A stretch of DNA of 64,000 bases from Odiellus spinosus (Eukaryota > Arthropoda > Arachnida > Opiliones > Phalangiidae). The DNA lies in the NCBI GenBank assembly GCA_963920705.1, contig OY987231.1:9549816-9613815 (forward strand), written 5' to 3'. A model generated the notes under the pieces. That model worked only from the letters and a program-made list of their open reading frames with translations, made no database searches and was not told where the DNA came from. The position numbers and the translations under genes were made by a program. Positions 1 to 10,400 of the stretch are shown here, piece after piece (the stretch's first letter is position 1; the number at the start of each line of letters is the position of its first letter).

Positions 1-234
1 TTGGGGTTAAAAAAAAGTGAACTCACATTATACTAAAAAAACAATTCAATACACGTTTTCCCTGAAAAATAATTAAGCCAAATTTAATGTTAAGGGGCAA
101 TGGGAGAAAATCGCCTGTTATGTTTTTTCTTAAATATTTGCGAGTGAATAAAATCAGTTGTTTTGAAATTAGACTCTAAATCCTGTCAGATTGCGATTAT
201 AATTAAATTTTACGTTTTAAAAGAAAATTTAACA

Positions 235-382
235 TATCTGTCCCTTCAGCCATCTGAAATCATAACAGATCTTTCTGGGTCTTTGTTCACAAAGACATTT
301 TTGATATAATATCTGTCGCTTCAGCCTTCCGAAATCATAACGTGTCCTTCTGGGTCTTTGTTCGCAAAGACATTTTGGATAT
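235..382. repeat. Two-copy tandem duplication, 74-bp unit
   Basis: Two adjacent copies, each starting TATCTGTC(C/G)CTTCAGCC and ending in AAAGACATTTT(T/G)GATATA, differ at about ten positions. The reverse strand is open through both, which gives a repetitive peptide. Nothing suggests that it is coding. Confidence 0.7.
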
Positions 383-660
383 ACTTTAATTAGATCTGAA
401 ACTATAATATTATCTAACATTTAAGGTGTTAAAAAAATTATGGCTGAATACGTGTTTGATCAAAATGATTATAGTTCATCAGAAGTTGAATCAGCTGATG
501 ATCATGATGTGTAGCGTGTCTCTAGAACTAGTTGTATTCTTGGAGAGGAAATTCACGTGTTTGGCGCGAAATCAATTTGACGAGGCCCGAATTCAGTCAG
601 GGTAACGAAAAGCTACCATTGAAAGATAAGTGATTTTTTCTTTCGATCTCTAACTTTAAG

Positions 661-740
661 GAGAGTTTTGCGCTTGAATCCATGAACTCGATGGCTAAAA
701 TGTTACTGAATAAAATTACGAGACTTCTTAATAAAACTTG
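661..740 (+). CDS. IR gene 1 exon: early S1 helix
   Basis: Acceptor TTTAAG, donor TTG|GTGAGT. It encodes 26 residues plus two bases of a split Cys codon. The exon has the same length (80 nt) and phase as 8800-8879 in gene 2. It is an amphipathic Leu-rich helix followed by an Asn-Lys-Thr sequon. Confidence 0.75.
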
Positions 741-3700
741 GTGAGTTATCTCAACTATAGAATTTAAGGTAAGGTAACGGGAAAGTGGCTGAGAACATTT
801 AAGAAAAAAAAAACATTAATATAGAATTGGGCTCTTTTAATGTCGACGTACAAAATGTGTTATTAGCCCTCTATTCCACTATACATTTCAGTCTCCACAG
901 AGGGACTTGTCCTCAGTGGCGCCCGAGCTTTTTATACAGTGACAGACGAGCATTAATTAGGGGAAAAGATATATATTTCATATATAATTCTAGCTAATAG
1001 TACTGATGAAGGAATTCACATTTACACTCTGATTGATTTTACGCTAAGCCATCAAAAAAGTAATAAACTAAAACTCATGTTTAAAGAAAAACTTCGAGCT
1101 AAAATTGGAACAGCTTTTGAATTTATTTTCGGAATCACCATGCCAAAAAACGTTTTAGACAGGTTTTTTGGCCGACCTATTCTTTTAATGTTAGGGAATT
1201 ACAAGCGCTCTTGAAGTCTGAAATAATTTATTTTTACCAAACTTTAGAAATTAAACAACAAAAAGGAGTCTAAAAATTCAGAAAAACATTATCGAATACG
1301 TTTTTTAGGCCTTGTGAATCCGAAAATAAATTCAAAAGCTACTCCATTTTTAGCTCCAAGTTTCCCTTTAAGAGTCAAAGTCTACGTCCAATGAAAAAAT
1401 AGAGTAGTTTTTTAATTATATACATTTACGGTTTCTGAGTTTACAAAGCTTTTAATATCATTATTATTATTAAAGTTTCGAGTTGAGAGACGTCAAAGAA
1501 TACTTATTTCAAGGAAGAATTGATGAAAATCTCTTTATTCCAGTAAGTTAATCCAGTAATCATCGTTGCACTATATAGCCAATTAGGTCACGATTTCATG
1601 GTTTGGTAAATGAGTAAACGCACGTTACACGATTTCCAAGTGAAAAAATTAAATTAAGATTTTAATTTCGGATTTTTGTCCTTAAGGACGAAAAACACGA
1701 ATAATCAATGGAAATTAGACCCGTAGATGATTTAAAATGGTTGACTTTGACCTCTTTCGGCAATTTGTTCAATATTAATCAAAGAAATTATAAATTGGTA
1801 ATTTTACAAGAGCAAAACCTTAAATTACCATTACCCTGGTAATATATCACGTTAATTATCGTAGTAAATTACGAATTTAGAACTCTATTTTCGAAGTAGT
1901 TTCGAGAAAATATGGTTTCCCGTTCACACGACTCCCGCGAAACATTTTGAATTGATTCCAAGGCCTAGTGCGAACGGGGCTTCATATACTTCAATGCGGA
2001 TTTCGAAATGAAATTCGGGGTATCATGTAGGAAGCGGATTTCCTAGTTGTGCCTTCGGACGTCTCCGCGTATGGCTACCTAAAATACTACATCAATAGCG
2101 CTTGGATAACCATCGCTGACACACTCATCGTCAGCAAAGTACCAGACAAATACGAAGCTAGCCTCGATAGCTTACAATGCCAAACAACGGTTAGTTAAAT
2201 TCCCATATGAACCAATTTCGTGTATACAAGAATTCTTTCGGTTTGTGTCCATGGTTCCCAATCTCGCTAATAAAGCAATCACGTTTAATCTATAATTTCA
2301 GGTAAAATACCTAATGTTCGGCACCGTATTTTTCCTGCCTTTAATGCTGACAGTCATTTCGTTGGTATATAAAAATTCAAAAATTGAAGTCGCACCAAAA
2401 TCGAGGTCATTTTGGCAGTTATATTTTCACGAACTATGGAACATTACGCGTTCAGTTATGAGCCAAGGTTTGTTATAACAGTTTCTCTTATAACACCACG
2501 AATTGGAAAAAATAATATTTGATATTGGCTGGGCCAGCGGGATACGTGGGATACGCGGGATCACTGATTTTTCCTTCTAAAAGCATTAAAGGAAGAATGA
2601 AACCTAATAACAAGCGATTTTTAACGACTTTTTTATATAGGCGTAATACACCTAAGGAATCGATAAAAAATTACATGTTGTTAGGTTACAATCTCCTTTT
2701 AAGGTGAAAATCTGACTTAATTGAAACCAGGGCTTCATTTTCAAACTGGAAACTATAGTCGGTGTACTATTTTATTGCGCGAAATAAAGACTGTTGTTCT
2801 TAACTCGTTGAAATTTGTACTATAATTAGAAAAATACGATTAATTTAAAAAAGTTGGGGTATATCTGCCCTCCCTATCTAATATATTGTAAATTTCCAGC
2901 TTCCCTCTTATTCGCGAAGGCAGCCTAAACGATTTCGATTAGTTATAAATAAAACTTACAACCAAAATTTAATCATTAACCACACGTTGTTTAAATTGAA
3001 AATAACTCAACAATCGAGTCTATGAAATAAAATTATTTTGAGTTTTTTTTGGAATGGGTCTCAAAATTTGACATTATCTTTTATTCGCTTCTATAGGTGT
3101 ATCCAGAATCCCGCGGTATTTGCCTGGCAGAATTGTCTGGGCTCATTGGTTAATATGTTTTCTAATCGTGAGGACATTTTTGACGTCCTTTTTACAATCC
3201 AAATTATCCGTTATCAAATACGACACGATCGACACCATCTCGGATCTTTTGGATGAAAGTAAAACTCGACCACTTCCGGTAATGATGAAAAACCTCAATG
3301 AACACGCCGCTTTAATCAAAAAGGTTCGAACACGTACTGTTACACCGAGCAGTTTGCAAAAAAATATAAGATTTTCTTTAAAATTGATCACTTATAAGGC
3401 TCAATATTCGAAACAATCTTGGTTTGCTTAGATTTACCGCGTCCTGCTAGGTAATATTATGGACAGATAGATATACAATCGGCATTGTGTACAAATTCGG
3501 TTAAATAAGGGTAATATTAATATTTTATAAAGCCTATTAGACGTCACGAGGGACAAGAAGTAGTCTTTGCAAACTGATATTTGTTCACCACAAGGAGTGC
3601 TAGACTTGGCGAAATTATAAGAAACAGTTTTTGTGGATCCAAAGGTAATTTCCGTCCCACTATTTTTACATCTATTCCGTCCCGTGGCTTCGAAATCACC

Positions 3701-4646
3701 ACATTTTGTCAAGTCTGGCTCTCCATTTATACTTTCTCCATGATGGGAAGGAGTTTTAAAATTACGTTACAGGCCTTATCCGATCCGTTATACAAGAAAT
3801 TATTATCGAAAATGGAAGAAAACGCAAACGCCCTATTTGTAGACGAAGAAATAGCACGAGATGATAATTTTTTTAAGGATCTAAACGATGGCAAGAAAGC
3901 GTGGGTTATCAGCCGATTATTGTATATATTGGCTTACGACTTTTTACCGCATGTTGAAAACTCCGCGTATCAATACGGTCACGCCGCGATGAGCTCCGGG
4001 ATTCTTACAGCATTGTCCAACAGAAGTTTCCCCCGACATTACCAAGAGAAAATTGACATTTTGTAAGTACATATACAGGATGACCAAGGCCCCGTAACTT
4101 AATACTATTAGCAAAGTACCAAGTAGCTTAAAACTAGTCAAAAAAGTCATCACTACTGTCTACCTCGTGTGATTTGGACTCTTTCTCGATATTTCAAGTC
4201 AGGAGAGAGAGACGGAATTTAGGTGGGCCGGGCTTGGCTATAAATTGACACGACGAGGTAAACTGGAGGAATTAATAAGATACCGGGCTGATTTTGAAAG
4301 CCGTGGACAACTAGGAATACTGATATTGGAGATAATAATGGAAAAAAGCAGCGGCTAAAAACCTTTTGATGTACCTAGTTATTCTCCCTGCAGAATAACG
4401 ATTGACTTAATTATCGCTATTCTATTTTGCAGATTGCTAAATTTCGCGGAAGGCCACGGTTTACATGGTTTCACAATGAAAAATGAATATTTGATCGATA
4501 CAGCCACTTGGCGTCCGGATATCGAGGAGGGCTTCGACCCAATGTCCATAAAAGATATATACATTTATTTTTCAATGGCGTTAATCTCTCTTACTATATA
4601 TTTTGTCATTCTTGTGATGGAAATAATAAGACCATTTGTATCGTAA
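661..4646 (+). CDS. Divergent ionotropic receptor (IR-type chemoreceptor), gene 1, 5' incomplete
   Basis: Seven exons join in phase: 661-740, 1476-1542, 2031-2189, 2302-2467, 3097-3323, 3773-4062 and 4433-4646 (1203 nt, 400 aa plus stop). The order is that of the ionotropic glutamate receptor superfamily. A short S1 ligand-binding half covers residues 1-102, with a Cys and an N-x-T sequon near residue 26. TM1 and the pore loop, ending in the hallmark Gln-Gly, cover 103-158. TM2 (SFL motif), the SDLL start of S2 and the S2 half cover 159-340. A GFDPMS motif precedes the last membrane segment (about 371-393), and there is a very short cytoplasmic tail. The glutamate-binding Arg expected late in S1 is not seen, so a glutamate-binding role is unlikely. 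Olfactory, gustatory or other sensory cation-channel function is inferred from the family. The exon matching the first exon of gene 2 was not found and may lie left of the window. A possible AATAAA is at 4946. Family assignment is firm; the ligand is unknown. Confidence 0.85.
1081..1371. mobile_element. MITE family A copy in IR gene 1 intron
   Basis: Inverted-repeat element. It starts near AAAAACTTCGAGCTAAAA and ends with the complement (TAGCTCCAAGTTTCCCTTT). The arms are about 70-90 bp and include the word ATTTTCGGAATCACCATG and its complement. Related copies lie at 10469, 28635 and 37804. Confidence 0.75.
1476..1542 (+). CDS. IR gene 1 exon: S1 segment
   Basis: 67 nt. The first base completes the split Cys, followed by FELRDVKEY...ENLFIP. 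Donor CCA|GTAAGT. It aligns without gaps to 10241-10307. Confidence 0.8.
1885..1985. mobile_element. Fragment of MITE family F
   Basis: About 100 bp matching the family seen at 27568 and 51062. It has the words GTTTCCCGTTCACACGACTC and CCAAGGCCTAGTGCGAACG, and lies just upstream of the 2031 exon. Confidence 0.55.
2031..2189 (+). CDS. IR gene 1 exon: end of S1
   Basis: 159 nt in phase 0, acceptor ATGTAG|GAA, donor ACG|GTTAGT. The unusual GTTAGT donor is shared with gene 2. It encodes the EADFLVVPSDV...LKYY...IVSKVPDKY stretch. In canonical receptors this region carries the Arg that binds the alpha-carboxylate; here Tyr and Lys occupy it. Confidence 0.85.
2302..2467 (+). CDS. IR gene 1 exon: TM1 and pore loop
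   Basis: 166 nt, acceptor TTTCAG|GTA, donor CAAG|GTTTGT. A hydrophobic segment of about 20 residues (TM1) is followed by a Trp-containing re-entrant loop that ends Met-Ser-Gln-Gly, the pore signature of the family. The Gly codon is split by the intron. Confidence 0.88.
2586..2702. mobile_element. Internally deleted MITE family D copy
   Basis: Both ends of the family D palindrome (TTAAAGGAAGAATG and CAATCTCCTTTTAA) are kept, but the roughly 290-bp centre present at 25601 and 43926 is missing. It sits in the intron after the pore exon of gene 1. A short GGGATACG-type duplication precedes it at about 2537-2560. Confidence 0.65.
3097..3323 (+). CDS. IR gene 1 exon: TM2 and start of S2
   Basis: 227 nt, acceptor CTATAG|GTG, donor AAG|GTTCGA. 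The inner pore helix runs from WAHWLICF to RTFLTSFL, the counterpart of SYTANL..FLT in glutamate receptors. TIDTISDLL opens S2. About nine-tenths of residues match gene 2, the best-conserved exon of the pair. Confidence 0.9.
3773..4062 (+). CDS. IR gene 1 exon: S2 ligand-binding half
   Basis: 290 nt, acceptor GTTACAG|GCC, donor TTTT|GTAAGT. It encodes 96 residues with conserved FFKDL, DGKK, YQYGHA and NRSFPR words. It is three bases longer than gene 2's exon and the most divergent between the paralogues, as expected for the ligand-contacting lobe. Confidence 0.88.
4085..4258. mobile_element. Partial MITE family C
   Basis: Carries the GCCCCGTAACTTAATACT terminal word and the internal GTCATCAC...TTTGGACTC...GACGGAATTTAG stretch of family C. 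The right half is missing. It lies in the last intron of gene 1. Confidence 0.65.
4433..4646 (+). CDS. IR gene 1 terminal exon: last TM and stop
   Basis: Acceptor TTTTGCAG|ATT. It contains LLNFAEGHGLHGF, then GFDPMSIKD leading into the C-terminal membrane helix, a charged Glu at the cytoplasmic side and TAA after six more residues. Confidence 0.9.
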
Positions 4647-4699
4647 GCCGAGCGCGAATCTTAAAGGCTGGACGTGTTTATCTTCCCTTTCAATAAGAA

Positions 4700-7329
4700 A
4701 ACGATCACGAACTTCTACGCTTAAGCATTAAAGTGAAACTTTCACGAGGCATTAGTCACGTGGTCGTATTTCCCCTATTAATGGTCTGATAACTTAAAAA
4801 TGAATACCTTTATGGCGTAAAATAGATACCACTTTTCATAGCCAACGTTCTCCCTAACCGCGGGATAGACCCTAACCTTTCACCTTCGCCTGACTTCTAT
4901 CAAGCACGACGTGGTCAAAAAACGCCAAGAAATTAAACGTGAAAGAATAAAACTCGTCGGTTAATTAAATCAAAATGATGGCGAATCTTTCATTATTTTT
5001 AAATCATAAATTCCGTTCACTAAAATGATTTTAAACTCTTATTAAACCAAATTCATTGTTAACGATTAACGTATGTACTAATCATTGTTTCTCCGTAATG
5101 TAATCGGGGAACTATAAGCGGTATCCGCGCAAAAGCGCGCCTGGGGTAATGAGGAGGGAAATTAGCTAATTACGGTACAAAGCTAGAAAAAATGTTTTTG
5201 CGGATAAAACCATGTACTTTTCTTTCTGGGCTTTGATTGTGTAAAATAATAAAATAATTTTAATTGCAGATAATTACGTTGTTATATCATAGTGTTTTGG
5301 CGTAATCTATCGATCACAGTGCCGGCCAGCGCTGAGATTTTCGGGCCCATTTGTAAATTAGACACTTAAGAATTTCCAGGGCGAACGAAGCTACACTATC
5401 TGCCCTATTTTCTCATTCCTATCAGAGACGTACACCCTTGCTAGTTACGAAATTGCAATAAAAGACTAAGAACGCATTATATTCATTATGGATTATTCTT
5501 AAGTTTACAATTCATGATTTTGATCATTATGGATCGAGGCCCTCCGATTTCCCCCTACACTAATTTATCTCCTCAGCGCATCTACTACCAGGACCGTCGC
5601 ATCATTTCGTACGCGTTCTACAGAAAACTAAATTTTTTGCCGCAAATTACTAATGATTCTTCTCAGCCTTCTACGTCTGTACGCGAAATTTATTTTTCTC
5701 TCTTAGACAGAGTTCTATGGCTATGGCCCCAGCTTGTTGGCTTCAGAGCATATCTACATAGATTTTGTTCAGTCTCATACTTGATATTCTTATTAAAACC
5801 CAGCGTGCTAAATATATGTTTAAATACGAATCGGTCTTGGCATTAAGCTGGCCGCCTACTTCACTCGAAATCTTTTACTTAAAAGCCACTACAGTTTGAA
5901 ATCTTTGAGAAAATTAACTTCGCCCGCGGTTTTAATTAAGAACTTAATTTCGAACGCGAAAACAAGTCGTCACGTTTTTGTTTTTATTCACCCCGTGTGA
6001 CCTTAACGTAGACACGTATCACTCGCGTGTTTTATCTTTAGCAAAATAAACTATGGTTCGTTGAAACGTTAATATAAACGTTCAGTGAATAAACACGGTA
6101 TAAATACTCTACCCCCTTCAAGGTGCTTGAATGTTATAATATATTTGCCTGGGAATGAAAGGCAAAAACAGATCTTTATTACTGATTAAACAGAAAATGT
6201 TATTAAATGTGACGAAATATAAAAGAAATTTTGATACTAAAACACGTTTATAGGTAGAGCATTATGTTAGGGTCTTTATGTGGACAAAATAAACAAGGGT
6301 GACAGTCAACTTCTTAAAGGGTGAAACGCAGCTAAATCCAAAATATCAATATAGAAATACATTTACATAGTTTTAGTACATTTAAAACACGTTTTCTACC
6401 TGCAAAAATGACAAAAGCCAAAATATCGCAAATAGAAAGCTTCGTGAAATTCCGTGTGAGGTCTAAAATTTAAAGGAAGACTGAAAGAAAAACCGAAAGC
6501 CCTATTTTGTTGATGAACAAGAAATAAAGCAATAAAACTGTCCCTTCCTCCACTCAATTTTTTTTTACTCCGCTTAATTACTCCAAAATTGACGTTTAAA
6601 GTCAGAATTTTACCCCCGTCCGCCATTGTGTTCCATGTAGAAAAAGGGGACACCAGCCAATCAGAATTTTTCTTTCGGAAAATCTTACGTGTTATGTTAG
6701 ATGTTGCCAGTTTCCGAATATTTTTATTCGAATTGATAGCGATTTTTATGTGAAATGTGGCACCACTTTTTGAGGGCATACCGTTTGCAACTATAATATT
6801 GGAAAATTCACGAGATTTGATTGGCTCGTATCCCTTCTCTCCAAGCAGTATTGAAAATGGTGGTCGACTTGTAAGTTCGAAAATTAAAAGTACTGTTTAT
6901 TCGCAATTAAACTAATTTAGATACCTTTTTGTACTACATAACAAATTTTAAAGAAATCTAAAAATTATGTTATTATACACGATTTACTTCAGCCTCCTTT
7001 TTTTCGCTCGAAAAAAGACTTCTCTCGAAGTAAAAACGCTAATTTCAAATTTCTCTTTCCCAGAAAACGTTCGGTTATTTTTGAGTGAAATTCTGTACTA
7101 CACTGCCTGCATGTTTGGACGAAATTTTATTTGGCGCGTGTTACCCTTTAACAAGGCGATCTATATATATCTGCGCTTATAATGATATTTGCACTACTTG
7201 CGAGGTACTCTAGTTTAATAGAAAAATAATTTAGTCGCTTTGTGCTATGCGCCAAATGAGTTAAAGGATTAAAATATCCTGGTTAGTATTAACATGAAAC
7301 CGCGATTGCTTAAATATTGAACCCGAAAG
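4700..7329. other. Intergenic spacer between the two IR genes
   Basis: Contains the 3' flank of gene 1 and the 5' flank of gene 2. No domain was recognised. The ORF at 6967-7182 begins with a hydrophobic MLLYTIYFSLLFF stretch that could be a signal peptide for gene 2, but no convincing splice donor links it to 7330. The 5514-5846 ORF has no recognised similarity. Confidence 0.4.
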
Positions 7330-7407
7330 ATGGTTTCCGAAATGCCAAATAATTGTAAAAATGTAGGAGAGTACGAAGGCAAGCAATTGATCATCGGAGT
7401 CGTCGAG
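7330..7407 (+). CDS. IR gene 2 candidate first exon: start of S1
   Basis: An in-frame TGA lies at 7318. From the ATG at 7330, 26 residues run to GAG|GTAAAA (phase 0), and the next exon also starts in phase 0. The YEGKQLIIGVVE ending fits the opening of the ligand-binding domain. The ATG could be the true start or an internal Met behind a weak acceptor (GAAAG). Confidence 0.65.
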
Positions 7408-10400
7408 GTAAAATTTTTAAACTAACCTAATTTTTGAAAATTTAAAATCAGTTTAAATTTAGTAGTTTTTGGGCCACGTTGGAAATGGGGAAAAATACCT
7501 TATCAAACTTTACAGGCTGACACGATAGTAAAATACTTAGCATTCACAACCAATCTAAAGTTAACGATACTTTCTAAAGTCTATCACTTTATTCCATAAA
7601 AGTAAACAATGCCCCGTAGTTTAGTAATATCAGCAAAAGTTCAGTTTAACGCCATAGCCCATCACTTAAAAATAGCGAAAAAAGTCATCACCCCTTTCTG
7701 GCTCGAGTCATTTGGACCCCTGAAACTGCCCCCCCCCCCCTCAATTATTTCTTTTCCAAATGAACCATAGTAAAAAGTTAACGATTAAAGATAGAATAAA
7801 TCAAAAGTCAAATAGTCTATTATAAGATAAGTTTCATGAAATTATTTGAAATACCCAAGATAAGATTCAGATTTATCTTTAGGGGTACGGAAATGAACTT
7901 TCGCGGAAGTCGAAAACGTGGGGTATTTTCAAAATGCCCTAATTCTTGAACTAATCGATACTTATCGCACAAAATCAACAACTGTCCATTATTTGGAAAA
8001 AATTTAGTGCGCCCAAAAATTTCATGATGATCGGACGACCCATGATGGGGACCGTTGTCTATCAGTCTTGTATTGACCAAACTAATATCCGTTTAATAAT
8101 AGGGTTTCTATAGTCTATAACGATTGGTATATATCGTTATATATTCCATGTAAGTAAATAACGCTACGTAGCTTAATACTATTAGAAAAGGTCCAGTTTT
8201 ACGTCATGGTCCATAACTTAAAAATAACGAAAAAAAGTCATCACCTCTTTCTGGCTCGAGCGATTTGGACTAGTCCTCGATATTTTGAGTCGGAAGAGGG
8301 GGACGGAATTTAGATGGGCCGCCCTTGGCTATATTGTCTTCTCCTCAAAAACGGCATTTCTCCAAAGTATGGCGTTTCCTCCGTTTTCACTCTTTACATG
8401 GCGACTTCGGCCGCTAGAGTGTCTCGAATCACAATCTGCCGGTACATTTATCCGGACCTTTGCTGATAGTATTAAGCTACGGGGCGTTGATAACTTTTAC
8501 GGAATAAAGTGATAGACTTTATACCGAAGTGATTACGTAACTGACTACGTATTTAGCATTGCTAAAAGGCTGTAGTCAGTTACGTAATCGCGTAGGTGAC
8601 TAAATCCTGGGGTCAGACAATAGAGCAAAATGCAGTACGCTTCTCGCGAATTCACGCAACATCGTTGAGAATTCATCTCGATTAAAAAGGGTTTATTAAT
8701 AAAGGTGGATAGAGGCAGTAAAATTTTCAGTCAATATAGTCTTCCGTTACAGCTTCGATGGAAAGATTAAAACTTTTTGTTTTGACTCTTTTATTAAAGG
8801 AAAGTTTATGGCTTGAATCCACGAACTCATTGATTAAACTTTTACTGGAGAGAGCTATGAAGCTAGTTAATAATACTTGGTAAGTGATTTAGTACCAATA
8901 TCAGGGTATATGCGTGGGGAGGGGGAAATAACACGGTTAAATATACGGTTAGACAAGACGAATTAAGAGAATAAACATTTACTCCGAGATGAAAATATGA
9001 CATCACGCCTCGGGGTGGGTTTGAACAAAATTCTGGTGACCACCGACATTCTTAAATGGTCGATTTGATCCTTCAAAACAGTAGGGGAACGATTTCTAAA
9101 TGTCAAGTGTGAATGTAAGTGTAACTTCTATCTTTAATCGATGAAAAATAAATCTTACTCGTCTATAGATTCGCTCTCCTTTATATTTAAGCGTGACTGT
9201 TTAAAAGGAGAGAAAATATGCATATACAACTAATCAAACAAGCTCGCTTTTAAAGACTAAGAGTCATAACTATATTAAATTATACCGCAGGTAAATTATG
9301 CTCCAAGTTTACAACAAGGCATATTATGAGTGGTATGTGGTTCTGGAAGTTTTGTCGTCAGAGCTTTCGCCCGAGGAGAGAGGAAAAAAATCCAAACTCT
9401 ATATGGTCGAAATTGCCCTTTCTAGTGGTTGAGATTGGAACTAAGTAGGCGGTGCTTATATCGTGCCGAACTGTCTAGACGTTTACGGGGGTGAAAATGT
9501 ATCGACGGAAAACAACTCTCTCTCGCGTAACGAAGGAGCGTGTCTCGCCCGGCCGTCGCGATTTCGAGTCTGATTAACTCTAGAAAGAATATACTGGGCC
9601 GGTGAGGTTCCAATTGCGCAGTTCCCTTTTGCGCAATTCCCACAAGCGCATTTCCTTTTGCGCAGTTTTTCATTTGAGCAGTTTTCCATTTCCGCAGCTT
9701 TCCATTACCGCAGTGTTCATTTGCAGGTTACGTTAGGTTAGGTTAGTTAATCACTCGAACTAGCCTGTCCCTCTTGTTATATTATAAGTAAGGTTTGGTT
9801 AGGTTAGTTAATCACACGAACTAGCCTGTCCCTCTTATGGACAGCTCGAATGGCAAACTACGCAAATGGAAAACTGCGCAAATAGGAACCGCGTAAATGG
9901 AAATACGCAAATGTGAAACCGCGCAAATGGCTACTGCGCAAATGAAAATGCGCAAGTGGGAAACTGAGGCAAGCGGACGCAAGCGACTGGGCCTGACGGC
10001 CTTTCTGTACAAATTTCGAAATACTTAGGGTGAAACCATGGGGCTTCTCGAGAACAAAGGACTCACTTCATTGTCACCCGCAGTATGTCGTCTTATAAAC
10101 TAGAAATATGATTTACTTGTGATATACTATGTCATACTGGCCATAATTATATTTCGTGTTTTCTTCCCCCCCCCCATGGGCTTAAATTGTTCTTTTTTTT
10201 TTATAGATTAAATAATATATATATATATATTTTCTTTCAGTTTCGAAGTGATAGACATCAAAGAATACTTTAATCGAGAAAATATTGATCAAAATCTTTA
10301 TATTCCAGTAAGAATAGCCCGTAGTCATGTATTACTTAATTATCAAAGCTGCTAACTCGATTAGTTTAGAAATATGCTTATAACTTAAAAATATGGTATT

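Noticed and set aside
440..514. Small acidic ORF (MAEYVFDQNDYSSSEVES...) upstream of IR gene 1
   Set aside because: It resembles the acidic start of some transposase proteins but has only 24 codons and no following homology. It does not splice in phase to the 661 exon.
540..590. Possible decayed first exon of IR gene 1 near TTGTATTCTTGGAGAGG
   Set aside because: Only a few bases resemble the gene 2 exon at 7330; the frame hits a stop and there is no donor.
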